From Serripes groenlandicus (Eukaryota; Mollusca; Bivalvia; Cardiida; Cardiidae), in assembly GCA_031761405.1 (NCBI GenBank), contig JASEVX010000005.1:5229724-5293723 (forward strand): a stretch of DNA of 64,000 nucleotides. The letters are read 5' to 3'. Position 1 is the stretch's first letter, and every line of letters begins with the position of its first letter. The position numbers and the translations under genes are program-made. The notes under the pieces were generated by a model, which searched no databases, was not told the origin of the DNA, and saw only the letters and a program-made list of their open reading frames with translations. This document shows positions 1-13,764 of the stretch, piece after piece.

Positions 1-1335
1 GGGCACCAACATGAGTTACTATGGAGAAAACGCCGGGTTACAGAATAGTCGTCTACACCGGGGGCACCAACATGAGTTACCATGGAGAAAACGCCGGGAA
101 ACAACATAGTCGTCTACACCGGGGGCACCAACATGAGTTACCATGGAGAAAACGCCGGGTTACAGAATAGTCGTCTACACCGGGGGCACCAACATGAGTT
201 ACCATGGAGAAAACGCCGGGTTACAGAATAGTCGTATACACCGGGGGCACCAACATGAGTTACCATGGAGAAAACGCCGGGAAACAGCATAGTCGTCTAC
301 ACCGGGGGCACCAACATGAGTTACCATGGAGAAAACGCCGGGTTACAGTATTGTCGTCTACACCTGGGGTACCATGGGGAAAACGCCGGGTTACAGCATT
401 GTCGTCTACACCAGGTCCACCAACATGAGTTACCATGGAGAAAACGCCGGGTTACAGCATTGTTGTATACACCGGGGCACCAACATGAGTTACCATGGAG
501 AAAACGCCGGGTTACAGTATTGTCGTCTACACCTGGGGTACCAACATGAGTTACCATGGGGAAAACGCCAGGTTACAGCATTGTCGTCTACACCAGGGGC
601 ACCATGGGGAAAACGCCAGATTACAGCATTGTCGTCTACACCAGGGCCACCAACATGAGTTACCATGGAGAAAACGTCGGGTTACAGCATTGTTTTCTAC
701 ACCTGGGGTACCATGGGGAAAACGCCGGGTTACAGCATTGTCGTCTACACCAGGGGCACCAACATGAGTTACCATGGAGAAAACGCCGGGTTACAGCATT
801 GTCGTATACACCGGGGGTACCAACATGAGTTACCATGGAGAAAACGCCGGGTTACAGTATTGTCGTCTACACCTGGGGTACCAACATGAGTTACCATTGG
901 TTACAGCATTGTCCTCTACACCAGGGGCACCAACATGAGTTACCATGGGGGAAACGCCGAGTTACAGCATTGTCCTCTACACCAGGAGCACAATGGGGAA
1001 AACGCCGGGTTACAGTATTGTCCTCTACACCAGGGGCACCAACATGAGTTACCATGGGGGAAACGCCGGGTAACAGCATTGTCCTCTACACCAGGGGCAC
1101 CAACGTGAGTTACCATGGGGAAAACGCCGGGTTACAGCATTGTCCTCTACACCAGGGGCACCAACATGAGTTACCATGGGGAAAACGCCGGGTTACAGCA
1201 TTGTCCTCTACACCAGGGGCACCAACATGAGTTACCATGTGGAAAACGCCGGGTTACAGCATTGTCCTCTACACCAGGGGCACCAACATGAGTTACCATG
1301 GGGGAAACGCCGGGTTACAGGATTGTCGTTGGTCG
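1..1335. repeat. 61-bp minisatellite array
   Basis: A tandem repeat of about 61 bp whose units run from GGGCACCAACATGAGTTACC to GTCTACACC. Some units lack the AACATGAGTTACC block and are about 50 bp. The array runs off the left edge, so its true length is unknown. It ends near 1335 in single-copy sequence. Units on the left read CAGAATAGTC and those on the right CAGCATTGTC, a gradient of local homogenisation. The open frames across it on both strands come from repetition, not from a gene. Confidence 0.95.
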
Positions 1336-2014
1336 GCTATTGTATTGCCGTATGGCGAGCGAGGTCAGTGAACGGACATAAACTGGAGAACAACCTCACA
1401 CCTAGAATCACAATGACATCATTGATCATTGTATCGTGAGCCAGGTCATACGAAAACGACATTTGGGACTTTTAAATCAAGATCTGCGGGGGCTGATAAC
1501 TTTCTGACCTGTTCGCAGTCTAGTAGCACAGGTAAACATGGCACTTCTGGAGAACGATTATGACTAAAACACCGAAGTAAAAAAAATGAAATTTGGTCGT
1601 AATCGTCATTTATATCAGAACCTCGGAAGGTCGTTTATCGTGTCGCTTGACTCTTGTTACGTCTGTGATATGAACTTTGATGGCGACTGTTATGGCAGAA
1701 TCAAAGGATAATTGGAATTGGTACCCTTAATCGACAGATTCTGCAAATTGACCTTTTGTTTTTATGGTGTTTACATTATTGAATATCAATACCGAACATC
1801 TGTGTCTATCAAATTATCAAATCAAAGAAACAATTTGCAATTAACTTTAACCGTCTTTGTGATATGATATTTTGATTTGCAAAAACTAAATCTGAGAACA
1901 ATATTGTTACATTTAAAGTTGCTTGTTTTTAGCACTTTTCTACAATATTTTGAAAAGTTGTTTGCTGCATTCCCAGAACTTCCGTAGACTGTAGCAGATA
2001 ACGGGTTAGAGGGC
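1336..2014. other. spacer without recognisable gene
   Basis: AT-rich sequence between two tandem arrays. I see no coding frame, RNA gene or known repeat. Confidence 0.5.
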
Positions 2015-2101
2015 AATAATAATAATAATAATAATAAAGACTTTATTTATAGAGGCTGCACAGTTGGGCATGCCCAGTCTTCCCTGTGGGCCTCTGTGGG
2101 C
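2015..2101 (-). repeat. AAT microsatellite plus retroelement-like tail
   Basis: A run of about eight AAT/ATA units (2015-2038) is followed by AAGACTTTATTTATAG and a C/G-rich stretch with the palindrome GGGCATGCCC. A short A/T microsatellite next to such a block resembles the 3' end of a minus-strand LINE or SINE. The 27-bp satellite starts directly after it. The class is inferred only. Confidence 0.35.
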
Positions 2102-5100
2102 AACTAGACGACATTAACCCGTCCCCACATACAGACGACATTAACCCGTCCCCACATACAGACGACATTAACCCGTCCTAACATACAGACGACATTAACC
2201 CGTCCCCACATACAGACGACATTAACCCGTCCTAACATACAGACGACATTAACCCGTCCCCACATACAGACGACATTAACCCGTCCTAACATACAGACGA
2301 TATTAACCCGTCCCCACATACAGACGACATTAACCCGTCCCAACATACAGACGATATTAACCCGTCCCCACATACAGACGACATTAACCCGTCCCAACAT
2401 ACAGACGACATTAACCCGTCCCAACATACAGACGATATTAACCCGTCCCCACATACAGACGATATTAACCCGTCCCAACATACAGACGATATTAACCCGT
2501 CCCCACATACAGACGACATTAACCCGTCCCAACATACAGACGACATTAACCCGTCCCCACATACAGACCACATTAACCCGTCCCAACATACAGACGACAT
2601 TAACCCGTCCCAACATACAGACGACATTAACCCGTCCCAACATACAGACCACATTAACCCGTCCCAACATACAGACGACATTAACCCGTCCCAACATACA
2701 GACGACATTAACCCGTCCCAACATACAGACCACATTAACCCGTCCTCACATACAGACCACATTAACCCGTCCTCACATACAGACGACATTAACCCGTCCT
2801 CACATACAGACGACATTAACCCGTCCCCACATACAGACGATATTAACCCGTCCCCACATACAGACGACATTAACCCGTCCCAACATACAGACGACATTAA
2901 CCCGTCCCAACATACAGACCACATTAACCCGTCCTCACATACAGACGACATTAACCCGTCCTCACATACAGACGACATTAACCCGTCCCAACATACAGAC
3001 CACATTAACCCGTCCTCACATACAGACGACATTAACCCGTCCTCACATACAGACGACATTAACCCGTCCCAACATACAGACCACATTAACCCGTCCTCAC
3101 ATACAGACCACATTAACCCGTCCCAACATACAGACGACATTAACCCGTCCCCACATACAGAACACATTAACCCGTCCCAACATACAGACGACATTAACCC
3201 GTCCCAACATACAGACCACATTAACCCGTCCTCACATACAGACGACATTAACCCGTCCTCACATACAGACGACATTAACCCGTCCTCACATACAGACGAC
3301 ATTAACCCGTCCCCACATACAGACGATATTAACCCGTCCCCACATACAGACGACATTAACCCGTCCCAACATACAGACGACATTAACCCGTCCCAACATA
3401 CAGACCACATTAACCCGTCCTCACATACAGACGACATTAACCCGTCCCAACATACAGACGACATTAACCCGTCCCCACATACAGACGATATTAACCCGTC
3501 CCCACATACAGACGACATTAACCCGTCCCAACATACAGACGACATTAACCCGTCCCAACATACAGACCACATTAACCCGTCCTCACATACAGACGACATT
3601 AACCCGTCCCAACATACAGACGACATTAACCCGTCCCAACATACAGACCACATTAACCCGTCCTCACATACAGACGACATTAACCCGTCCTCACATACAG
3701 ACGACATTAACCCGTCCCAACATACAGACCACATTAACCCGTCCTCACATACAGACGACATTAACCCGTCCTCACATACAGACGACATTAACCCGTCCTC
3801 ACATACAGACGACATTAACCCGTCCTCACATACAGACGACATTAACCCGTCCCCACATACAGACGATATTAACCCGTCCCCACATACAGACGACATTAAC
3901 CCGTCCCAACATACAGACGACATAACCCCGTCCCAACATACAGACGACATTAACCCGTCCCAACATACAGACCACATTAACCCGTCCTCACATACAGACG
4001 ACATTAACCCGTCCTCACATACAGACGACATTAACCCGTCCCACATACAGACCACATTAACCCGTCCTCACATACAGACGACATTAACCCGTCCTCACAT
4101 ACAGACGACATTAACCCGTCCCAACAGACAGACACATTAACCCGTCCTCACATACAGACCACATTAACCCCCGTCCCAACATACAGTCGACTTAACCCGT
4201 CCCCACATACAGACCACATTAACCCGTCCCAACATACAGACGAGCATTACCCGCCCAACATCAGACCACATTACCCGTCCTCACATACAGACGACATTAA
4301 CCCGTCCTCACATACAGACGACATTAACCCGTCCACATACAGACACAGTAACCGTCCCCACATACAGACGTTATTAACCCGTCCCTCCACTACCAGACGA
4401 CATTAACCCGTCCCAACATACAGACGACATTAACCCGTCCCAACATACAGACCACATTAACCCGTCCTCACATACAGACGACATTAACCCGTCCCAACAT
4501 ACAGACGACATTAACCCGTCCCAACATACAGACCACCATTAACCCGTCCTCACATACAGACGACATTAACCCGTCCTCAACATACAGACGACATTAACCC
4601 GTCCCAACATACAGACCACATTAACCCGTCCCTCACATACAGACGACATTAACCCGTCCTCCATACAGACGACATTAACCCGTCCCTCACATACAGACGA
4701 CATAACCCGTCCTCACATACAGACGACATTAACCCCGTCCCACATACAGACGATATTAACCCGTCCCACATACAGACGACATTAACCCGTCCCAACATAC
4801 AGACGACATTAACCCGTCCCAACACTACAGACGACATTAACCCGTCCCAACATACAGACGACATTAACCCGTCCTCACATACAGACGACATTAACCCGTC
4901 CCTCAATACAGACGACATTAACCCGTCCCCACATACAGACGACATTAACCCGTCCCCATACAGACGACATTAACCCGTCCACATACAGACGATATTAACC
5001 CGTCCCAACATACAGACGACATTAACCCGTCCCAACATACAGACGACATTAACCCGTCCCCACATACAGACGATCATTAACCCGTCCCCAACATACAGAC

Positions 5101-7448
5101 GATATTAACCCGTCTCCAACATACAGACGACATTAACCCCGTCCCAACATACGACGACATTAACCCGTCCCCACATACAGACGACATTAACCCGTCCCCA
5201 CATACAGACGATATTAACCCGTCCCCACATACAGACGATATTAACCCGTCTCCACATACAGACGACATTAACCCCGTCCCAACCATACCAGACGACATTA
5301 ACCCGTCCCCACATACAGACGACATTAACCCGTCCCCATACACTACCAGACGACATTAACCCGTCCCCACATACAGACGATTACTTAACCCGTCCCCACA
5401 TACAGACGATATTAACCCGTCCCCACATACAGACGACATTATCCCGTCCCCATATACAGACGATATTAACCCGTCCCCCACATACCTGACGATATTAACC
5501 CGTCCCCCATATACAGACGATTAAACTGTCCCCACAGGACTGTCCGTCCCCACATACAGACGATAACCCGTCCCCACATACAGACGAAATTACCCCCGTC
5601 CCCCACATACAGACGACTTAACCCCGTCCCCACATACAGCGACTCTTAACCCGTCCCCAATACAGACGATACCGCAGTACGTAACGTAACGTCCGTCCCC
5701 ACATACAGACGATATTACCCGTCCCACATACAGACGATATTAAGCCCGTCCCCACATACAGACGACATTAACCCGTCCCCACATACAGACGATATTAAAC
5801 CCGTCCCCACATACAGACGACATTAACCCGTCCCCACATACAGACGACTTAACCCGTCCCCACATACAGACGCCCCATAACCCGTCCCCACATACAGACG
5901 ATCATCTAACCCGTCCCACAACATACAGACGACATTAACCCGGTCCCCACATACAGACGACATTAACCCGTCCCCACATACAGACGACATTACCCGTCCC
6001 CCACACTACAGACGATATCTAACCCCGTCCCCACATACAGACGACATTAACCCGTCCCAACATACAGACGACATTAACTCCGTCCACATACAGACGACTT
6101 AACCCTCCCACATACAGACGACATTAACCCCGTCCTCACATTACAGACGACATTAACCCGTCCCCACATACAGACGACATTAACCCGTCCCACATACAGA
6201 CGAATTAACCGTCCCACATACAGACCGACATAACCCGTCCCAACCATACTGACGACATTAAACCCGTCCCAACATACAGACCACATTAACCCGTCCTCAC
6301 ATACAGACAATTAACCCGTCCCTCAACATACAGACGACATTATCCCGTCCCCACAAACAACCACATTAACCCCGGTCCCAACATACAGACGACATTAACC
6401 CGTCCCAACATACCAGACGACATTAACCCGTCACACATACAGACCGACATTAACCCGTCCTCCTACGGACTACAGAACGACTTAACCCGTCCTCACATAC
6501 AGACGACATTAACCCGTCCTCCATACAGACATAACCGTCCACATACAGACGACATTAACCCGTCCCCCACATACAGACGAATATTAACCCGTCCCCACAT
6601 ACAGACGACATTAACCCGTCCCAACATACAGACGACATTAACCCGTCACCAACATACAGACCGACATTAACCCAGCCTCACCATCAGACGACATTACCCG
6701 TCCTCACAAGACAAGACGACAGGACATTAACCCGTCCCTCACATACAGACCACATTAACCCGTCCCAACATACAGACCACATTAACCCGTCCTCAACATA
6801 CAGACGACATTAACCCGTCCTCACATACAGACGACATTAAACCCGTCCTCACATACAACGACATTAACCCGTCCTCACATACAGACGACATTAACCCTTC
6901 CCCACATCACAGACGATATTAACCCGTCCCCACATACAGACCGACCATAACCCGTCCCAACATACAGACGAACATTAACCCGTCCCCACATACAGACGAC
7001 ATTAACCCGTCCCCAACATACAGCACCACATCTAACCCCGTCCCTCACATCACAGACCGACATACAACCCGTCCTCACATACAGACGACATTTAAACCCG
7101 TCCCAACATACAGACCACATTAACCCGATACCTCACATACAGACGACATTAACCCGTCCTCACATACAGACGACAATTAAACCCGTCCCAACATACAGAC
7201 CACATTAACCCTTCCTCACATACAAGACCACATTAACCCGTACCCAACATACAGACGACATTAACCCGTCCCCACATACAGACCACCAGTTACCCGTCCC
7301 CAACAATACAGACGACATTAACCCGTCCCAACATACAGACCACATTAACCCGGTCCCTCACATACAGACGACATTAACCCAGTCCTCACCCATACACGAC
7401 GACATAAACCCTGTCCTCACATAGCAGACGACCCCTCAACTTAACCCG
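2102..7448. repeat. 27-bp satellite array
   Basis: The tandem unit is GACGACATTAACCCGTCCCC plus ACATACA. Variants include GACCAC, GATATT, CCCAA and CCTCA. From 2102 to about 4050 the units are exactly 27 bp. Because 27 is divisible by three, this leaves a 589-codon minus-strand frame that is an artefact of the repeat. Beyond about 4050 single-base insertions and deletions become frequent up to the gap. Variant units recur in blocks spaced by multiples of 27 bp, which is higher-order structure. The array spans at least 5.3 kb and probably continues into the gap. Confidence 0.97.
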
Positions 7449-7648
7449 NNNNNNNNNNNNNNNNNNNNNNNNNNNNNNNNNNNNNNNNNNNNNNNNNNNN
7501 NNNNNNNNNNNNNNNNNNNNNNNNNNNNNNNNNNNNNNNNNNNNNNNNNNNNNNNNNNNNNNNNNNNNNNNNNNNNNNNNNNNNNNNNNNNNNNNNNNNN
7601 NNNNNNNNNNNNNNNNNNNNNNNNNNNNNNNNNNNNNNNNNNNNNNNN
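7449..7648. other. assembly gap of 200 N
   Basis: Exactly 200 N, a conventional placeholder for a gap of unknown size. It lies at the right end of the 27-bp satellite, so the array length is unresolved. Single-copy sequence resumes at 7649. Confidence 0.99.
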
Positions 7649-8349
7649 CACCAATCCCAGGTACAAAACATGTCTCGAAGGTTTTACAAAAACTATATTT
7701 AAAACTCTTAATAATGGATAAGTTCATTAACCTTTGAATCATAAAGACGACTTATATAACCAATACTTGCCCGACAACTAGTCTGTAAGCTAGGCTGTAA
7801 CTGGACTCCGATCAAACAAACTAACTGTGTTAATGGGTCACCATGCACAAATGAATAGGACCTGTCACAACTTGTCATTTTTATGGGAAAACGTCCCTTT
7901 TTTTCTCTTTTCATGTTCATTTCACTAAAATCGTTCTTCCTGGTGTCATATGATATTATTTGTATAAATGAAATCATCACAGGAAAAAAAATGTAACATT
8001 TTGCATGTGGGGAAAAGTAATTATAATTTTGATGTAAAACGTTGTGGGATTGAATGAAGAAATGATTAACGGTATGATCAATTGCTCCTTTACTCACATT
8101 TTGTTAAAAAAAAATCTGCTACAGAAGCCGTTAGTCTTAAATCATTTTGAGGAAGCCGTGGTATGATATTTCTCATTGCGTTCTTCAAATACGGAAGTTG
8201 AATATCAACCTTTGTAGACAAGCAGTCTGAACAGAACGTGTCCGACTGGCTCCCCGTTCAACTTTGCTAAGTATTATTTTGATCTTCATTCTATAAATAG
8301 ACATTTGATTTATGAATGCGAGTCGAATGTGACGACGTGAGGATGTGCA
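7649..8349. other. spacer without recognisable gene
   Basis: AT-rich sequence. The longest open frame (minus strand, about 7708-8097) has no recognisable motif, is unsupported by codon pattern or splice context, and is probably chance. Confidence 0.4.
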
Positions 8350-8443
8350 TGTAACATTAATAACGCCTTCCGCTTGTAGCCACCATTAATAACGCCTTCC
8401 GCTTGTAGCCTCCATTAATAACTACTTCCGGTTGTAGCGTCCA
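8350..8443. repeat. three-unit ~31-bp direct repeat
   Basis: Three adjacent copies of a unit beginning CATTAATAACGCCTTCCGC and ending GTAGCC. The third copy has diverged to ACTACTTCCGG. It directly abuts the SINE at 8448. Confidence 0.85.
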
Positions 8444-8447
8444 GACC

Positions 8448-8705
8448 GTCTCGGTGATGTTGTGGTAGACCGTCCGCCTCGGGAGAGGGGGGTCATAGTT
8501 CCGAATCCCGGCCGAGACAAACCAAATACTTTAAGAATGGTAGTAATGGCTGCCGACTTTGGCGCTCAGGGTTGCGGGGTTAGCATTACGACTGACTGGT
8601 TGGTGTAAGGATAAATGGATCAGTAGTACTGGACACCTATCCAGGAAACGGCGTGATATATCTGAAACATTGTTAAAACGTCGCAAAACACCAACCAATC
8701 CTGTA
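8448..8705 (+). mobile_element. tRNA-derived SINE
   Basis: The first ~72 bp (8448-8520) look like a decayed tRNA, with an A-box-like GTGGTAGACCGTC and a B-box-like AGTTCCGAATCCC. They are flanked by a short complementary pair, GTCTCGG/CCGAGAC. The body ends in AACATTGTTAAAACGTCGC followed by a CCAACCAATC tail, similar to tails of molluscan SINEs as I know them. It is non-autonomous and depends on a LINE reverse transcriptase. Confidence 0.65.
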
Positions 8706-9164
8706 GCGTCCAAATGATTAAAGCACTTCAAATAAATTCCATTGAGTCACAAAACAGGTTATAAACGACGCATATAGTTTAACAAAACTTCCAAAACAAT
8801 ACTGATGTGATGAACTTATTTAACTATGTGTTAGAGACATGATATGACCTTGGTAGTGCGAAAAGGTAGCCCTACATGTCGTCATTACTCTACAGTGTAG
8901 GTACAGACCAGTCTGTTCATTTACCCAGTCTTACCAGAATCAACACACGTTGATAGAAGCTTATTACAAGTTAAATTAAGTAGGATGTGGACATATGAGA
9001 TCTTGATCAGACAGCAGATTCACAAGCTCATCTAGTTCTACACTTTTCACAAAAGTCAACTTGGAATAACTTGAAATAACATGAAGATGAATTGATTTAT
9101 TCAGGCTATACTCCGATTATAACAGTATTAAAGTTACATCCGGGGCATAAGAAATACGCCTTGT
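8706..9164. other. spacer without recognisable gene
   Basis: AT-rich sequence. I see no gene or clear repeat. Confidence 0.4.
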
Positions 9165-9238
9165 ATAAGGGCGAACGGGGATCGAACCCGGAAATTCCGG
9201 TCACACATGTCATGTGTTGACCATGTGACCACGTTGTC
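9165..9238 (-). mobile_element. tRNA-like SINE head
   Basis: On the minus strand this reads like a tRNA pseudogene, with a CGTGGTCACATGGTC A-box region and the B box GGGTTCGATCCCC. The acceptor stem is not convincing, so a SINE head is more likely than a functional tRNA gene. Any SINE body would extend toward lower coordinates. Confidence 0.5.
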
Positions 9239-9847
9239 TTTTCGCAATGTACATAGTTTAAGAGAAATGTTTTATTTGAGAAGTATTCAGAGAGCGTCTA
9301 TTCATAAAAGTACAATCATTTATGACAGAGGGCGGAGAAACCTAGATTTTACCGACCTCTTTCTATTGTTAATGCTGACCGTATTACTTTAATGATTTTG
9401 TCATGAATGCGTTATCCATTTTCCTTCTTTCTGTATGCGACTTCAAACATCATTTGCTAGTTTTATCACGTAAAAGAAAGATGACATATATATCCAGATC
9501 AGCCTGTGCATCCGCAGTCTACTCAATATTTACACTGTTCACATATTACTTACACGGACTTGTAGCGTCTGTCAAATTGTGTAGATTCTGATAAAATGGG
9601 GCAAACGAATTGTACCAGTAATGTCCAATTGACATTTTAGCCCGTACCGGCTCGTATCGAGTCCAGCATTGATAGAGTAAACAAGATAAATACAACGGAG
9701 TAAAAAGCCTTAGAATGCGGTCAAAGTTACGGCGTCAATATTGGGTATTGTTTTATATGCGTGTGTCCTGCATGCAGTCCAATCTCCTTTGCATCAATTT
9801 ACAATTTATACAATAGTGTTGTACTGTAAACGTACTTTATATAGGAA
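9239..9847. other. spacer without recognisable gene
   Basis: Two plus-strand open frames of about 60 codons (near 9207 and 9403) lack recognisable domains and read like chance frames in AT-rich DNA. Confidence 0.35.
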
Positions 9848-10058
9848 CCCTTTCCCACATGCACACGCTTACTTCAGCAGACGACTTTTGAAAAGATCGT
9901 GGCAAAAGAAGAATTTTTTTCTCATAATGAGCAATTTCTCCGTTTGTCACAATGCTGTATTCAATAACTGCACTTTCATTAGAAAATATGTTTCTATATA
10001 TATTCTGGGATTTTTTCAGAGCTGTCTGCTGAAGTAAGCGTGTGCATGTGGGAAAGGG
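9848..10058 (+). mobile_element. TTAA-type MITE, subfamily B
   Basis: Terminal arms of about 38 bp run inward from CCCTTTCCCACATGCACACG and its complement. The interior has the family hairpin around CATAATGAGCAATTTCTCC. Flanks are GAA and TCT rather than TTAA, so the target duplication is lost or absent. It is the leftmost family member in the window. Confidence 0.8.
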
Positions 10059-10293
10059 TCTGCATGTGCTGCAGATTTGTTGAACTTGGGAAGTGGTTTA
10101 ATATACTAGAACCAAGTCATAAGATTACATATCTTAGTGCATGTGCACTCTGTAAGACATGCACAGTCTTACAAGAGAGAACATTGCGGGTTATTTAGTC
10201 CTCAGATGTATATTCTGACACTTCTAGCATCACGCTCGTGCAGTGGTATTTTATATGAAAACGGACACGCATGAAGAAACCTATTCGTCTGAA

Positions 10294-12800
10294 CCCCCCC
10301 CCCCCCCCCCCCCCCCCAACAAACCGGCAGGTTTATGTAGTTATCCCTCCCCCTTTACAACATACAACACATCTGCAGGTTTATGTAGTTATCCCCCTCC
10401 CCCTTTACAACATACAACAAACCGGCAGGCTTATGTAGTTATCCCCCTCCCCCTTTACAACATACAACAAACCGGCAGGTTTATGTAGTTATCCCTCCCC
10501 CTTTACAACATATAACACATCTGCAGGCTTATGTAGTTATCCCCCTCCCCCTTTACAACATACAACAAACCGGCAGGTTTATGTAGTTATCCCCCTCCCC
10601 CTTTACAACATACAACACATCTGCAGGTTTATGTAGTTATCCCTCCCCCTTTACAACATACAACAAACCGGCAGGCTTATGTAGTTATCCCCCTCCCCCT
10701 TTACAACATACAACAAACCGGCAGGTTTATGTAGTTATCCCTCTCCCCCTTTACAACATACAACACATCTGCAGGCTTATGTAGTTATCCCCCTCCCCCT
10801 TTACAACATACAACAAACCGGCAGGTTTATGTAGTTATCCCTCTCCCCCTTTACAACATACAACACATCTGCAGGTTTATGTAGTTATCCCTCCCCCTTT
10901 ACAACATACAACAAACAGGCAGGCTTATGTAGTTATCCCCCTCCCCCTTTACAACATACAACAAACCGGCAGGTTTATGTAGTTATCCCTCCCCCTTTAC
11001 AACATACAACACATATGCAGGCGTATGTAGTTATCCCCCTCCCCCTTCACAACATACAACAAACCTGCAGGCTTATGTAGTTATCCCTCCCCCTTTACAA
11101 CATACAACACATCTGCAGGCTTATGTAGTTATCCCCCTCCCCATTTACAACATTCAATAAACATGCAGGCTTATGTAGTTATCCCCCTCCTCCTTTACAA
11201 CATACAACAAACCTGCAGGCTTATGTAGTTATCCCCCTCCCCCTTTACAACATACAACAAACCGGCAGGTTTATGTAGTTATCCCTCCCCCTTTACAACA
11301 TACAACACATCTGCAGGCTTATGTAGTTATCCCCCTCCCCCTTTACAACATACAACAAACCGGCAGGTTTAAGTAGTTATCCCCCTCCCCCTTTACAACA
11401 TACAACACATCTGCAGGTTTATGTAGTTATCCCTCCCCCTTTACAACATACAACAAACCGGCAGGCTTATGTAGTTATCCCCCCCCTTTACAACATACAA
11501 CAAACCGGCAGGTTTATGTAGTTATCCCTCCCCCTTTACAACATACAACACATCTGCAGGCTTATGTAGTTATCCCCCTCCCCCTTCACAACATACAACA
11601 AACCTGCAGGCTTATGAAGTTATCCCTCCCCCTTTACAACATACAACACATCTGCAGGCTTATGTAGTTATCCCCCTCCCCCTTTACAACATACAATAAA
11701 CATGCAGGCTTATGTAGTTATCCCCCTCCCCCTTTACAACATACACCAAACCTGCAGGCTTATGTAGTTATCCCCCTCCCCCTTTACAACATACAACAAA
11801 CCGGCAGGTTTATGTAGTTATCCCTCCCCCTTTACAACATACAACACATCTGCAGGCTTATGTAGTTATCCCCCTCCCCCTTTACAACATACAACACACC
11901 GGCAGGCTTATGTAGTTATCCCCCTCCCCCTTTACAACATACAACAAATCGGCAGGTTTATGTAGTTATCCCTCCCCCTTTACAACATACAACACATCTG
12001 CTGGCTTATGTAGTTATCCCCCTCCCCCTTTACAACATACAACAAACCGGCAGGTTTGTGTAGTTATCCCTCCCCCTTTACAACATACAACACATCTGCT
12101 GGCTGATGTAGTTATCCCCCTCCCCCTTTACAACATACAACAACCCGGCAGGCTTATGTAGTTATCCCTCCCCCTTTACAACATACAACAAACCGGCAGG
12201 CTTATGTAGTTATCCCTCCCCCTTTACAACATACAACACATATGCAGGCTTATGTAGTTATCCAGCTTATGTAGCTATCCCCCTCCCCCTTTACAACAAA
12301 CCTGCAGGCTTATGTAGTTATCCAGCTTATGTAGTTATCCCCCTCCCCCTTTACAACATACAACAAACCTGCAGGCTTATGAAGTTATCCCCCCTCCCCC
12401 TTTACAACATACAACACATATGCAGGCTTATGTAGTTATCCCTCCCCCCTTACAACATACAACACATATGCAGGCTTATGTAGTTATCCCCCTCCCTTTA
12501 CAACATACAACACATCTGCAGGCTTATGTAGTTATCCAGCTTATGTAGTTATCCCCCTCCCCCTTTACAACATACAACAAACCTGCAGGCTTAAGAAGTT
12601 ATCCCCCTCCCCCTTTACAACATACAACACATATGCAGGCTTATGTAGTTATCCCCCTCCCCTTTACAACATACAACACATATGCAGGCTTATGTAGTTA
12701 TCCCACTCCCCCTTTACAAAAAAACAAACCTGCAGGCTTATGTAGTTATCCCCCTCCCCCATTTCCAGCATACAACAAACCTGCAGGCGTATGTAGTTAA
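10294..12800. repeat. 48-51-bp minisatellite with poly-C lead
   Basis: A run of 24 C (10294-10317) leads into a tandem array. Units contain GGTTTATGTAGTTATCC, a CCCTCCCCCTTTACAAC tract and ATACAAC. Two unit types alternate along much of the array. One has AAACCGGCAGG and the other has CACATCTGCAGG with a PstI site. Some units toward the right end carry a partial internal duplication (TTATCCAGCTTATGTAG). It decays into single-copy sequence near 12800. Confidence 0.95.
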
Positions 12801-13764
12801 GAGGTGTCAGTATATTCTACACGTGCGAAAGGGTTATTTAAATAGAAACGTGTCTAGACATGCAATATTCGAGTGATTTGTTCCGTAACATTTAACATAA
12901 ATACGAATCACGTGTTAAAACACATGTTTATGTTTACGGGTATTTAATAACGGTCACTCGACGATCACTGTGAAATAGCGTGGTGTATATCAATCCCTTC
13001 CTATACTTTAACCCAGTTTAAGCCGTCAATGTAGACTAAGATCGACACTCTGTCTGCACAAAAAATACTTCTATTCCAAGTGTATATTGGTGACTTGTTA
13101 TTTATCAACAACCAGTAAAATGACACTGTTTTCGTAGGCATGAAATTGTACAAAAATAACGGATGAAGAGATCTCAGAATGAATCAATTGGGGTAAGTAT
13201 TAATATATGTTTACACATATCTCTTATGGTTTCACGTCACACCATCGTGAATAAACATGTTGTATACGTCACATCTGACCTAATTTTCCATTGGATACGT
13301 ACAAGCAGCTTGCTCGCTCATTGGATATATCGACATTTCCTGTGATATCGTGGTATCCCGGTGTATAGACTTAATATGCGTTGGATATGCAACCAGCAGA
13401 TATCGAACGTAAGCAGACGATATATCGAGTATTTCCTACTATACCCATATATGGTCATAGTACTCACTATATTATATAGCGTTGTAGACGTAAACAACCT
13501 AAAAAAGATGAACTTTGTTAACGTCACTAGTTCTATAAAGACCTGAAGAATATCAAGACAAGAATCATGATTTAAGAACTAAGGCCTACTGGTTAATTCG
13601 CCTAAAAAAATACATTTCCCCAAATAGTCGCATTTCGACGAATCTTATGTATAGACGACTTTTGAAAACAAAATGTGGCAATTTTGCCGCAAAGTTTTCA
13701 AAACTATTCAATAACTACACTTTCATTTATAGACATTTTCCACACTTTTGTTTCCATGTTTCAT
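12801..13764. other. spacer without recognisable gene
   Basis: AT-rich with frequent ATATCG motifs and short open frames on both strands (about 60-70 codons near 13163-13546). None has recognisable content. Confidence 0.35.

Noticed and set aside
204..1047. Overlapping frames of 60-110 codons on both strands
   Set aside because: By-products of the 61-bp minisatellite; the same peptide recurs in shifted frames.
2104..4055. Minus-strand open frames of 209 and 589 codons
   Set aside because: They lie entirely in a 27-bp satellite. A unit length divisible by three keeps every frame open, and the peptides are pure nine-residue repeats.
9165..9238. Functional tRNA gene
   Set aside because: The B box is good but the acceptor and anticodon stems do not pair convincingly, so I called it a SINE head.
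10243..10488. Proline-rich frame across the poly-C run
   Set aside because: Made of homopolymer C and minisatellite units.
10294..12800. CRISPR array
   Set aside because: The whole 48-51-bp unit repeats with no unique spacers, and the context is eukaryotic.
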